Positions 33,086 through 41,003 of a stretch of DNA of 41,003 bases are shown piece after piece. The translations under genes were made by a program, and so were the position numbers. The notes beneath the pieces were generated by a model. That model was not told the origin of the DNA, did not search any database, and saw nothing but the letters and a program-made list of their open reading frames with translations. This stretch comes from an uncultured Bacteroidales bacterium (GTDB lineage Bacteria; Bacteroidota; Bacteroidia; Bacteroidales; UBA932): NCBI GenBank assembly GCA_900546395.1, contig URDD01000016.1:1-41003 (forward strand). The letters are read 5' to 3'. Position 1 is the stretch's first letter. Each line of letters begins with the position of its first letter.

Positions 33086-34954
33086 ATGAACAAGAGTTCC
33101 GTAATCGGCTTGATTCTGATAGGCGTGATATTTTTCGGCTTCACGTGGTATCAGTCAAGGCAGTATCAGAAACAAGTAGAATTTCAGGCACAGCAGGATT
33201 CAATAGCATTGGCTCAGAAAATGTATATGGATTCGGTGTGGAGGGCAGAGCATCCTGCAGATACATCCGCATCGTTTTCAATGCATGATCAGACATCTGC
33301 TGAAAAAGCAAGAATTTATAAGGATAGTCTGATTGATAATGCCTGCAGGGCAGATGCATCATACTATACATTGTCAAATGATAGGATTGAAGTAGCTTTC
33401 ACTACCAAAGGTGCTCAGCCTTATAGTGTGAAACTGAAGGATTTTTACAACTATGACAGTACAGACCTCTATATTTTCAAACCGGAGATGAGCCAGTATG
33501 GCATAACCATCTATGCCGGTGAAAATATCAATACAAAGGATTTTGTATTTGAGGTTGCGGAAAAAACAGATTCGACTATTGTCATGAGACTCCCTTTTGC
33601 AGCAGGAGGATATATACAGCAGAAATATACTCTGGCTGCAGACAGTTTTGTGGTTGATAACGAGTTTTCGCTTGTCGGTATGGGTGACATCATACCTAAG
33701 AATGTGTCAGCATTTGACATTGACTGGAATGTTGTTATCCCGCGTATGGAGAAAGGATACAGGAATGAAAAGCAGTATTCGAAACTCAACTACCTTTTTC
33801 CTGGAGAAAAAAAACCTGAGAGAGTAGGTGTAGGGCGTGACGGTGATGCCAGAGTAGATGCAAAGATATCATGGTTTGCCTTCCAGCAGCAGTTCTTCTC
33901 TGCAATCATGAGGGCGGGCAATGAATTCTCGTCAGGTGATATGGAAATCCGTTTCTTCGAGGAGAATGATCCGAACCGCAATCTTATGGCATGTACAGCT
34001 AAGATGAGGTCTGAGTTTGCTGCTTCTCCGGACGGGAATGTCTCTGTACCGTTCAGTTTTTATTTCGGACCTAATCATTACCGCACATTGAAGCATCTGG
34101 ACCAGCATTATGAAAGGATTATTCCGCTGGGAGGTTCTGTCATAGGACTTATCAGCCGCGGTATTATCATCCCTGTGTTCAACTTCCTTGGAAGGTTTAT
34201 CGGTAATTTCGGTATCGTGATACTTATTCTTACAGTGCTTATCAAGTTGATTGTATCACCGCTTACCGTCAAATCATATATTTCATCGGCAAAAATGTCC
34301 GTCATCAAGCCTGAGGTTGACAAGCTGAACCAGAAATATCCTAAGCAGGAAGACGCTATGAAAAAGCAGCAGGCTATGATGGATTTGTACAGAAGGGCAG
34401 GAATCAGCCCTATGGGAGGATGTCTTCCTATGTTGCTGCAGCTTCCTGTATTGTATGCAATGTTCCGTTTCTTCCCTGCATCCATAGAGCTCAGGCAGCA
34501 GCATTTCCTGTGGGCGGATGACTTGAGCGGATATGACTCTATTCTTAATCTGCCTTTCAATATTCCTCTTTACGGAGATCATGTTTCTCTGTTTGCGCTT
34601 CTGATGGCTGTATCGATGTTCCTTTATTCGAAGATGACTTCGAGCCAGATGTCTGATGATCCGAATATGGCAGGAATGAAGTTTATGAGTGTATGGATGA
34701 TGCCGGTGATGATGCTGTTTATCTGTAACAATCTTTCCAGCGGATTGAGTTACTATTATCTTCTTTCCAATCTTATCACAATGCTTCAGACATGGTTTGT
34801 GAAGAAATATATTGTGAAACCTGAGAAGATTTATGCTCAGCTTGCAGCATCGGCAAACAAGCCAGCTCCGAAATCCAAGTGGCAGCAGCGTCTTGAGGAA
34901 GCTCAGAGGATGCAGCAGCAGATGGCTAAGGAACAGGCTAAGAAACGTCGCTAA
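33086..34954 (+). CDS. yidC: membrane protein insertase YidC
   Basis: A 622-residue inner-membrane insertase that helps proteins into the membrane with SecYEG or alone. The first membrane helix is at about 5-20 (VIGLILIGVIFFGFTWY). A large periplasmic beta-domain (about 80-350) follows. The conserved insertase core lies at about 370-590: FGIVILILTVLIKLIVSPLT, the hairpin AKMSVIKPEVDKLNQKYP, MDLYRRAGISPMGGCLPMLL, then SGLSYYYLLSNLITMLQTWF. The C terminus is basic. Length is typical for Bacteroidetes. It lies between the DUF349 gene and yggS (13 bp). Confidence 0.97.
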   Translation: MNKSSVIGLILIGVIFFGFTWYQSRQYQKQVEFQAQQDSIALAQKMYMDSVWRAEHPADTSASFSMHDQTSAEKARIYKDSLIDNACRADASYYTLSNDRIEVAFTTKGAQPYSVKLKDFYNYDSTDLYIFKPEMSQYGITIYAGENINTKDFVFEVAEKTDSTIVMRLPFAAGGYIQQKYTLAADSFVVDNEFSLVGMGDIIPKNVSAFDIDWNVVIPRMEKGYRNEKQYSKLNYLFPGEKKPERVGVGRDGDARVDAKISWFAFQQQFFSAIMRAGNEFSSGDMEIRFFEENDPNRNLMACTAKMRSEFAASPDGNVSVPFSFYFGPNHYRTLKHLDQHYERIIPLGGSVIGLISRGIIIPVFNFLGRFIGNFGIVILILTVLIKLIVSPLTVKSYISSAKMSVIKPEVDKLNQKYPKQEDAMKKQQAMMDLYRRAGISPMGGCLPMLLQLPVLYAMFRFFPASIELRQQHFLWADDLSGYDSILNLPFNIPLYGDHVSLFALLMAVSMFLYSKMTSSQMSDDPNMAGMKFMSVWMMPVMMLFICNNLSSGLSYYYLLSNLITMLQTWFVKKYIVKPEKIYAQLAASANKPAPKSKWQQRLEEAQRMQQQMAKEQAKKRR

Positions 34955-34967
34955 ACAATTTTCGAAT

Positions 34968-35684
34968 ATGTCGATAAAGACAGAAATATTAAAACTTAAA
35001 GAAGAACTGCCATCAAATGTTAAATTGGTGGCAGTTTCTAAATTTCATCCGTTGGATGCAATAAAGGAGGCATATGAAGCCGGGCAGAGGGTTTACGGAG
35101 AAAGCCGGCCTCAGGAACTGTATTCAAAAGTTACAGAACTCCAGTCTTCTCCTGATTATTCAAAAGGGACTTATGCGGATATAGAATGGCATTTTATCGG
35201 TCATCTTCAGACAAATAAGCTTAAATTTGTGCTTCCTTATGTTTCAATGGTAGAATCGGTTGATTCACTGAGGCTGCTTGAGGCCATTGACAGTTGGTCT
35301 GCAGCGGCAGGGAAGGTGACTGATGTGCTTTTGGAATATCATATAGCTGAAGAGGATACGAAACAAGGGTTTGATGCCGGGCAGATAAAGGAAATCCTTG
35401 TTTCAGGCAGGTATTATCAGAATGTCAGAATACGAGGTCTTATGGGAATGGCCACTTTTACTGATGATGAAGATATTATAAGGGCAGACTTTTCGCGACT
35501 GGTAAATCTAAAGGCCGAATTGGACAAATACAAGACAAGTATCCCTGCGCAGGCCAACCTTACACTTGATTTCGATACTCTATCTTTCGGAATGACGCAT
35601 GATTATAAGATAGCAGTGGAAATGGGAGCCGACATTGTCCGTATTGGCACCATGATTTTCGGGGAAAGGGACTATTCCAGGTAG
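34968..35684 (+). CDS. YggS-family pyridoxal phosphate homeostasis protein
   Basis: A 238-residue PLP-binding protein (PLPBP/YggS family, alanine-racemase-like fold). ATG 34968 starts MSIKTEILKLKEELPSNVKL; longer frames run into yidC. The PLP-lysine strand is VKLVAVSKFHP (Lys about 26). Other marks are WHFIGHLQTNK, SVDSLRLLEAID, RGLMGMATF and LSFGMTHDYKIAVEMGADIVRIG. The common FGENRVQE motif reads YGESRPQEL here, a family variant. It balances free PLP in the cytoplasm and has no known catalytic activity. Confidence 0.94.
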   Translation: MSIKTEILKLKEELPSNVKLVAVSKFHPLDAIKEAYEAGQRVYGESRPQELYSKVTELQSSPDYSKGTYADIEWHFIGHLQTNKLKFVLPYVSMVESVDSLRLLEAIDSWSAAAGKVTDVLLEYHIAEEDTKQGFDAGQIKEILVSGRYYQNVRIRGLMGMATFTDDEDIIRADFSRLVNLKAELDKYKTSIPAQANLTLDFDTLSFGMTHDYKIAVEMGADIVRIGTMIFGERDYSR

Positions 35685-35695
35685 AGTGAATAATG

Positions 35696-35730
35696 AATCG
35701 TCCAAACGCTTTAATTGCGTTTGGACGATT
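35696..35730. terminator. shared terminator that overlaps the end of lpxB
   Basis: Arms AATCGTCCAAACGC (35696-35709) and GCGTTTGGACGATT (35717-35730) are perfect complements around TTTAATT. The lpxB stop codon (TAA, minus strand, 35713 to 35711) lies in the loop, and the last lpxB codons form an arm. It serves yggS on the plus strand and lpxB on the minus strand. Confidence 0.85.
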
Positions 35731-36952
35731 TCATTTCTTTAATCATGGCTTTTGCTACTGACGCAGAAGCGCCTTTACCACCCAGAGCTTCGCGGATTTC
35801 CTTATAGTCGGATATCATTTTTTCTCTATAATCTTGATTTTCAATAAGGGACCGAATTTCTGCAACTAGGTTGTCAGAGTTACATTCATTCTGAATAAAT
35901 TCCTTAAATGCCAATCTGTCTATTATCAGGTTGCCAGGGCTTATGTATTTGACTTTTACTATTCGTTTTGCAATCGCATAAGTAAGACTGCTGCCCATTA
36001 TGAATCCGACTGCTTGAGGTGTTCCCAGCAGGACAGTTTCAAGTGAGGCTGTGCCCGAATTTACCACAGCAGCTTCTGCATTCCTTATTATAGACTGTGT
36101 CTGTCCGAAAATAACTTTAATTTGAGGAGTATCCGTTCCGTATTTCTGTCTGAATTTTTCCAGTGCTGGGGAGTAGTCTGACATATTTCTGGCTGGAGCT
36201 CCTGCTATGATGAACTGATAGTCTTTATATTGAGGTAGTTTATGCATTTTTCCTGCAAATTCCGTCAAAACAGGCATCATAGTGCTGATTTCCCCTTTGC
36301 GGGAACCTGCAAGCATTGCTATTATAGGCTTGTCATGCAAACTGTTTTTTCTTAGGAACTGGATGCGCGTTTCCCTGGCTGCATCAGAATTATCGATTGC
36401 GTCTATCAAGGGGTTTCCTTTATATATGAAATCAATTCCCTTGCTTTTAAAATACGGAATCTCGAACGGGAAAACTATGAAAAGCTTGTCAACATATCTT
36501 TTCAGTTTTTTTATCCGGCCTTCTCTTGAAGCCCATACTTTAGGTGCAATGTAGTAAAAGACTTTAAGTCCGTGTTTGTGAGCAAACTCTGCTATTTTGA
36601 AGTTGAATCCTGGATAGTCAATCAGTATGACTGCGTCTGGTTCCCACGCAAGTATATCCTTCTTGCAGTCTCCGACATTGCGCAGCAGTTGTCCTGCTTT
36701 TTTGAAGACTTCCCAGAATCCCATTATAGCCCCTTCCTTATAATGGCGTACCTGACCGCCGCTCATTCTTCCGCTTACGGCTTCGCGGTAAGGGTTGCTG
36801 TGGAATTTTTCGCAAGATCTGTAAACATCATTCATAAGATCCCCTCCCCAAAAGCGTATAGTGGCTTCAGAATCTTCCGCATACAGACCTTTCATCAGGT
36901 TTGACCCGTGCAAGTCTCCGGATGCCTCTCCGGCAATTATATAGTATTTCAT
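35711..36952 (-). CDS. lpxB: lipid-A-disaccharide synthase
   Basis: A 413-residue family GT19 glycosyltransferase that joins UDP-2,3-diacylglucosamine and lipid X into the lipid A disaccharide at the inner membrane. Signatures: MKYYIIAGEASGDLHGSNLM at the N terminus, FWGGDLM, VILIDYPGFNFKIA, FYYIAPKVWASREGRI, MLAGSRKGEI and AVVNSGTASLETVLLGTPQA. Length is near the family norm. Its ATG overlaps the surE stop by 4 bp, so the two are translationally coupled. Its 3' end is part of the shared stem-loop. Confidence 0.97.
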   Translation of the reverse strand: MKYYIIAGEASGDLHGSNLMKGLYAEDSEATIRFWGGDLMNDVYRSCEKFHSNPYREAVSGRMSGGQVRHYKEGAIMGFWEVFKKAGQLLRNVGDCKKDILAWEPDAVILIDYPGFNFKIAEFAHKHGLKVFYYIAPKVWASREGRIKKLKRYVDKLFIVFPFEIPYFKSKGIDFIYKGNPLIDAIDNSDAARETRIQFLRKNSLHDKPIIAMLAGSRKGEISTMMPVLTEFAGKMHKLPQYKDYQFIIAGAPARNMSDYSPALEKFRQKYGTDTPQIKVIFGQTQSIIRNAEAAVVNSGTASLETVLLGTPQAVGFIMGSSLTYAIAKRIVKVKYISPGNLIIDRLAFKEFIQNECNSDNLVAEIRSLIENQDYREKMISDYKEIREALGGKGASASVAKAMIKEMKSSKRN

Positions 36953-37839
36953 TTTATAAAATCTTTGTCAAAACCAAGAGACTTGATTCTTCCAACTTCT
37001 TCGTAGTCAGTAGTGTCCAGGTTGTGAGCCACTATGGAGATATATTTGCGTTTCATTAGCAGGTGGTCTGCTGTCTCCTGATTGTCAGGATCGTCAATGT
37101 AGTCTCCTACCATTACAAATGCCGTCTCTCCCTCTTCAAGTTTTGTGTTGGATGGCTGTCCCAGAGCTTCCGGAGTTATACCCAGATGCTTCATTATATC
37201 TGGATCCCAGTTCTTGAATTCTCTGACCCACCGTCCTTTCCCCTGGACGCCTGTGCGTATCCCTTTGATTTCATCAGCCGGAATGTCAGGAAAGTTTACA
37301 TTATAATATATTCCGTTGTTTTCCGGAAGGTTATCCATTATCATTCTGAAAATATCAGGAAAAAATTTTACCACAGCAGAGAAGTCGGCATTCGGATTCA
37401 TCGAATCAAGTGATACTCCGATTGCAGGAATGCCGTTTAGGGCAGCTTCTTCCGCTGCTCCAAGCGTTCCGGAATAGCAGGAGGCAGAAGATGCATTGGA
37501 TCCATGGTTGATTCCGGAAACCACTACATCAGGAAATTTGTCACAGAAGCGCATATTCAGGCCGAATTTGACACAACTTGCAGGAGTGGCGTCCAGATAT
37601 GACCATTCGGCTTCTGTGCCATGTCCGGTATTCAGTTTCCAAGTCTTTTCAGAAACTTCAGCATCGGACAGTTTTTTATATGCTATTTGTTTGAGTCCCA
37701 GAGACACTGCCATTGACATACCTGACTGGTGCTTTTTGGGCGCGATGACAGTAAGACTGCCAAATTGGCTCATTATTTCTGTCAGAACTTTTATTCCTTT
37801 GGCCTGATAACCGTCATCGTTTGTGATTAAAATCTCCAT
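36949..37839 (-). CDS. surE: 5'/3'-nucleotidase SurE
   Basis: A 296-residue metal-dependent phosphatase of nucleoside monophosphates. The metal-binding start MEILITNDDGYQAKG has the Asp-Asp pair, followed by KHQSGMSMAVS, the metal ligand VVSGINHGSN and SGTLGAAEEAALNGIPAIG. The C-terminal extension (about 230-296) is usual for the family. A TATCTTTG -7 box lies about 38 bp upstream. First gene of surE-lpxB; it ends inside the lpxB start. Confidence 0.97.
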   Translation of the reverse strand: MEILITNDDGYQAKGIKVLTEIMSQFGSLTVIAPKKHQSGMSMAVSLGLKQIAYKKLSDAEVSEKTWKLNTGHGTEAEWSYLDATPASCVKFGLNMRFCDKFPDVVVSGINHGSNASSASCYSGTLGAAEEAALNGIPAIGVSLDSMNPNADFSAVVKFFPDIFRMIMDNLPENNGIYYNVNFPDIPADEIKGIRTGVQGKGRWVREFKNWDPDIMKHLGITPEALGQPSNTKLEEGETAFVMVGDYIDDPDNQETADHLLMKRKYISIVAHNLDTTDYEEVGRIKSLGFDKDFIK

Positions 37840-37876
37840 ATTCAGTCAAATTTAAGAAATCTGATTAAAATTCTCA

Positions 37877-37884
37877 CAAAGATA
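37877..37884 (-). promoter_or_regulatory. -7 promoter element of surE-lpxB
   Basis: TATCTTTG on the minus strand (37884 to 37877) matches TAnnTTTG, 38 bp before the surE ATG. No clear -33 TTTG. It is 24 bp from the divergent gapA box. Confidence 0.6.
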
Positions 37885-37907
37885 GTAGAATATTTCATTA
37901 TTTTTCG

Positions 37908-37915
37908 TACTTTTG
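37908..37915 (+). promoter_or_regulatory. -7 promoter element of gapA
   Basis: TACTTTTG followed by C matches TAnnTTTG and lies 72 bp before the gapA ATG, which leaves a leader of about 65 nt. The leader contains a small CGCT/AGCG stem (about 37939-37951). No -33 TTTG is seen at the normal distance. Confidence 0.65.
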
Positions 37916-37987
37916 CACCGTTTTTGTAGGGTTAAGGCGCTCGGAAAGCGTAAAGAAATTTTGTATTACTTTTAAATTATAACAAAG

Positions 37988-38986
37988 ATGATTAAACTTG
38001 GTATTAACGGATTCGGCCGTATCGGACGTATGGTGTTCCGTGCAGCTGTTGAGAATTTCTCAAACGACATTCAGGTTGTAGGTATCAATGACCTTCTTGA
38101 TCCTGAGTATCTTGCTTATATGCTTAAATATGACTCAGTACACGGTCAGTTCAACCACGAGATTTCAGTAGAAGGCAACAACCTTATCGTTGATGGCAAG
38201 AAGATTCGCCTTACTGCAGAGATGGATCCTGCAAACCTTAAGTGGAATGAGGTAGAGGCTGAGGTTGTAGTAGAGTCAACCGGTCTTTTCCTTGAGGATG
38301 CAAAGGCTCGCAAGCACATCGAGGCTGGTGCAAAGAAGGTTATCATGTCTGCTCCTTCAAAGGACGCTACTCCAATGTTTGTATATGGTGTTAACGACAA
38401 GACATACGCTGGTCAGGACATTATCTCAAATGCTTCTTGTACAACTAACTGTCTTGCTCCTATATCAAAGGTGCTCAACGATAAATTCGGTATCAAGAGA
38501 GGTCTCATGACAACAGTTCACGCAGCTACTGCAACTCAGAAGACTGTTGACGGACCTTCAAAGAAAGACTGGAGAGGTGGTCGCGGTATTCTTGAGAACA
38601 TCATCCCTTCTTCAACTGGTGCTGCAAAGGCTGTGGGTAAAGTTCTTCCTGAGCTCAACGGCAAACTTACAGGTATGTCAATGCGTGTACCTACTTCAGA
38701 CGTTTCAGTAGTTGACCTTACTGTAGAGCTTGAGAAAGAGGCTACTTACGAGGCAATCTGCGAGGCTATGAAGGCTGCTTCAGAGGGCGAACTCAAAGGT
38801 ATCCTCGGATACACTGACGAGGCTGTTGTTTCTACTGACTTCCGCAACGATGCCCGTACTTCAATCTTCGATGCAAAGGCAGGTATCCAGCTCGATCCTA
38901 CTTTCGTAAAGGTTGTTTCTTGGTATGACAACGAGTGGGGTTACTCAAACAAAGTTCTTGAGATGGCTCGCGTAATTGCAAAATAA
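37988..38986 (+). CDS. gapA: glyceraldehyde-3-phosphate dehydrogenase, type I
   Basis: A 332-residue glycolytic enzyme that oxidises glyceraldehyde 3-phosphate to 1,3-bisphosphoglycerate with NAD. The Rossmann start is KLGINGFGRIGRMVFRAA; D35 in VGINDLLDPEY fits NAD preference. Catalytic Cys151 is in SNASCTTNCLAP and His178 in TTVHAAT. WYDNEWGYSNKV near the end completes the family. Codons are those of a highly expressed gene, like the ribosomal genes in this window. It stands alone between a divergent surE unit and a stem-loop. Confidence 0.98.
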   Translation: MIKLGINGFGRIGRMVFRAAVENFSNDIQVVGINDLLDPEYLAYMLKYDSVHGQFNHEISVEGNNLIVDGKKIRLTAEMDPANLKWNEVEAEVVVESTGLFLEDAKARKHIEAGAKKVIMSAPSKDATPMFVYGVNDKTYAGQDIISNASCTTNCLAPISKVLNDKFGIKRGLMTTVHAATATQKTVDGPSKKDWRGGRGILENIIPSSTGAAKAVGKVLPELNGKLTGMSMRVPTSDVSVVDLTVELEKEATYEAICEAMKAASEGELKGILGYTDEAVVSTDFRNDARTSIFDAKAGIQLDPTFVKVVSWYDNEWGYSNKVLEMARVIAK

Positions 38987-39006
38987 GTAATTGCTGAGAT
39001 AAAAAT

Positions 39007-39044
39007 AATGAAGCTGAATCGGTTCGATCTGATTCAGCTTCATT
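39007..39044. terminator. terminator after gapA (convergent)
   Basis: Arms AATGAAGCTGAATC (39007-39020) and GATTCAGCTTCATT (39031-39044) are perfect complements around a 10-nt loop. An A run precedes and TATTTT follows, so it can serve gapA and, from the other side, the surface-protein gene ending at 39120. Confidence 0.85.
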
Positions 39045-39119
39045 TATTTTAATGCGTCGGCAAAGATAGCGGCAGGTTGTGGAATATGCCTGGTTTTGAA
39101 TCAGCCGTTGCTGGAATGA

Positions 39120-41003
39120 TTATTTGCGGGTCAGTACAATATTGCCAGAGGTCTTGGCTGCCGGCGGCATATAGGATCCTTCGGATATCATCATAAGATA
39201 TGCTGGCATATAGCCTCCCGTATAAGGCTTGATAGTAATTGTATTCTTGTCAGGAGAGATTTCGACCGGTAGAGATTCCGAGCCTACATATGTGCTTACA
39301 GCGGCCAATCTTGCTCCCGGTTGCCCTTCAGTATAATTGACCAGAGGAGGGACAAATGATGAGTTTGTAGGTACGGAGACATTTCCGTCTGTATCAATTT
39401 CAAAGAACCATTTAGGTCCGAAATCATAGAAGATGTTTTCAGGTATGTCTTTGTAGTAGCCGTCGTATTCCGGATCATTGCGTAAATCGTCCGGGCCTTT
39501 GTATTCAATGCCGAACCAGCCTTTGCACATTAGCCAGTTATATGAGCGGCATAGCTCCGAGAATTCTCCATCGTTTCCGATTATTACATCAAACTTGTAT
39601 TCATAATCTTTGAAAGTACCGCTTGTCCCGTCGTATTCCTTGATTGGAACGACTGCGACCCATTCTCCTTTCAGGTCTTCAAACAGAGATGATGTCGAAA
39701 GTTTCTCTACAGTGCGTTTCTCTGTACGTAGAGCTATCGATTTGATTTCCTTTTTGTTGTTTGCATTTGTAAGTGCTACTATGTAGGTGTATTCTACATC
39801 AGGTTTGAGAGTTTCGAGGAAATTTGCCGTCATTCCGTTCTCGCTGTTGATATTGTTTATGTTGTATTGGGAGAATGCTTCTCCGTATTCATCAACAATC
39901 TGTTCAAGATTAAGACCGGAATTCATCAGACGTGTCACTGCAGAAGTGAAACCGAAGAAATACTTGCTTGGCAAGATAATGTTTTCAGACTTGACATTGA
40001 ATGACATTGAGTTCCAGTTGCTGCCATATCCGCTAGGGTCTCCTGTCGTTCCGGTCAGATGAATTGCCGCACTTTGTTCATCAGCTTTTGCAGTTTTCAG
40101 TTCATATTCTTTCCAATCAGCATTGTGCTCCTTGTCCACTATAACGAAACTTTGTATGTATTCGGTATCTGGAGAAAGGTTTTTCCATAATTGCTCGTCT
40201 ATACCAGTGAGGTGTTCGCTTTGGTCGGAGTTCGCTACCATGTATCGGTATTGTGTCTGTCCGTTTTTAGCGATAAATTCATCCCTTTTTGATTTTTTTA
40301 CAAGTACATGCTTGTAATATAGCACGTTCTCATCCGGAGTGCATCTAGTTTTCGCGCTGATTACGCCAGGTTCCCCGATTACTTCGAATTTTACATTTCC
40401 GGTAGGACTGCCTGATTCGGCAAGAGAGAAACTCCTGACAACTACATCTCCGGCAAATTTTCCGTCGGCTCCGTAACCTACTGCGAGAACAGTATATTCC
40501 ATTCCGGCAATTAGTTCTCGAACATATTCGTGTTGTTCATCTCCTTCGATTTCAGTATATGTCTCATTATCATTGTGTATGAACTTTTTGGTACCACTGT
40601 CCTTTGTTCCGTACCAGGCAAGATAACGCATGGCGGCAAGTTGTTTTTCGTCTTCTGTTACAGCCTCCTGTACCTCATATATATCTTCGAGATACTGCAA
40701 TGGCATCGTGGTGTATTTGTATTCGCGCGAGCCGTCGGTCGTTATTGTAAATGTATAGGAACTTTTGGTAATATTGGAGACTTCCACTTGGACGAGGTTG
40801 GGAATATTGAATTCGCATGTAGCTACATTGCTGAACCCTGCTGCATTCTTAGCTGCAGCATATACTATGTATCCGGTTGAAGGTGCTGTTTTCCTCACTA
40901 CTGTAGCTTCAGTGTCGGGATCTATTTTTTCTCCGTCGGAAAGTATTGCCGCAGCTTTCGGGATGTTTTTTCCGATTTCATCAGCGGTGCCGAAAATGTA
41001 GGC
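39120..41003 (-). CDS. large FN3-like surface protein, 3' part (5' end outside window)
   Basis: The last 627 residues of a larger protein on the minus strand. The frame is open to the right edge; the GTG at 40898 is only an internal valine codon, and the preceding YIFGTADEIGKNIPKAAAIL is part of the same protein. I see FN3/Ig-like units (STGYIVYAAAKNAAGFSNVA, LIAGMEYTVLAVGYGADGKF, LSPDTEYIQSFVIVD, LKPDVEYTYIVALTNANNK). A C-terminal region (about the last 190 residues, from LKGEWVAVVPIKEYDGTSG) has the strand pattern of lipocalin-like or DUF4925-type Bacteroidetes domains. I do not recognise the family firmly. It is probably a lipoprotein whose signal lies outside the window. Confidence 0.75.
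   Translation of the reverse strand, partial: AYIFGTADEIGKNIPKAAAILSDGEKIDPDTEATVVRKTAPSTGYIVYAAAKNAAGFSNVATCEFNIPNLVQVEVSNITKSSYTFTITTDGSREYKYTTMPLQYLEDIYEVQEAVTEDEKQLAAMRYLAWYGTKDSGTKKFIHNDNETYTEIEGDEQHEYVRELIAGMEYTVLAVGYGADGKFAGDVVVRSFSLAESGSPTGNVKFEVIGEPGVISAKTRCTPDENVLYYKHVLVKKSKRDEFIAKNGQTQYRYMVANSDQSEHLTGIDEQLWKNLSPDTEYIQSFVIVDKEHNADWKEYELKTAKADEQSAAIHLTGTTGDPSGYGSNWNSMSFNVKSENIILPSKYFFGFTSAVTRLMNSGLNLEQIVDEYGEAFSQYNINNINSENGMTANFLETLKPDVEYTYIVALTNANNKKEIKSIALRTEKRTVEKLSTSSLFEDLKGEWVAVVPIKEYDGTSGTFKDYEYKFDVIIGNDGEFSELCRSYNWLMCKGWFGIEYKGPDDLRNDPEYDGYYKDIPENIFYDFGPKWFFEIDTDGNVSVPTNSSFVPPLVNYTEGQPGARLAAVSTYVGSESLPVEISPDKNTITIKPYTGGYMPAYLMMISEGSYMPPAAKTSGNIVLTRK

Noticed and set aside
1..41003. 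tRNA, rRNA, CRISPR, insertion sequences or prophage genes
   Set aside because: No cloverleaf-like segment, direct-repeat array, transposase, integrase or phage structural motif was recognised in any gap or reading frame.

Overview
The window comes from a chromosome of the phylum Bacteroidota, order Bacteroidales. The signs are many SPII lipoproteins (DUF4493, PCMD, DUF4595, BACON-like and BspA-like), a TonB-dependent receptor with an N-terminal carboxypeptidase-regulatory-like domain, promoters of the TTTG-N20/21-TAnnTTTG type, mostly AT-rich start regions without Shine-Dalgarno sequences, and the rpsF-rpsR-rplI, lpxB-surE and DUF349-yidC clusters. I cannot fix the genus. No tRNA, rRNA, CRISPR array, transposase or phage gene was seen.

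Layout. (1) 1-6.3 kb: the 3' part of a TPR/HisKA_3 sensor kinase, its LuxR-type response regulator, and three lipoproteins (BACON+DUF4595-like, DUF4595-like, and a large BspA-type leucine-rich protein), closed by a terminator. (2) 6.4-16.3 kb: a tight six-gene run made of a TonB-dependent receptor, a DUF4876-type lipoprotein, a DUF6850-type outer-membrane barrel, a gingipain-like C25 protease fused to HEAT-like repeats, a papain-like C1 protease, and a short HmuY-like lipoprotein. I read it as a protease-coupled uptake system, possibly for haem or for a peptide or metal cargo. It is the most interesting part of the window. (3) 16.3-17.5 kb: ribosomal proteins bS6, bS18 and bL9 behind a textbook Bacteroidetes promoter. 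(4) 17.6-21.8 kb, minus strand: parE, a PlsC-type acyltransferase and an AMP-forming acyl-CoA ligase, perhaps one transcription unit. (5) 21.9-30.2 kb: a five-gene cell-envelope operon (DUF4493 and PCMD lipoproteins around a small beta-barrel protein) ending in tandem terminators. (6) 30.4-39 kb: housekeeping genes trmD (-), DUF349 protein-yidC-yggS (+), surE-lpxB (-) and gapA (+). (7) 39.1-41 kb: the 3' part of a large FN3-like surface protein on the minus strand.

The envelope regions show a recurring design: a signal-peptide or lipobox protein, Ig/FN3-like spacers, then a C-terminal recognition domain, with one integral outer-membrane protein per cluster. Convergent gene pairs are separated by perfect or near-perfect 13-14-bp stem-loops with A and T tracts on both sides, which could stop transcription in both directions. 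Functional statements rest on motif recognition by eye; no database search was possible.
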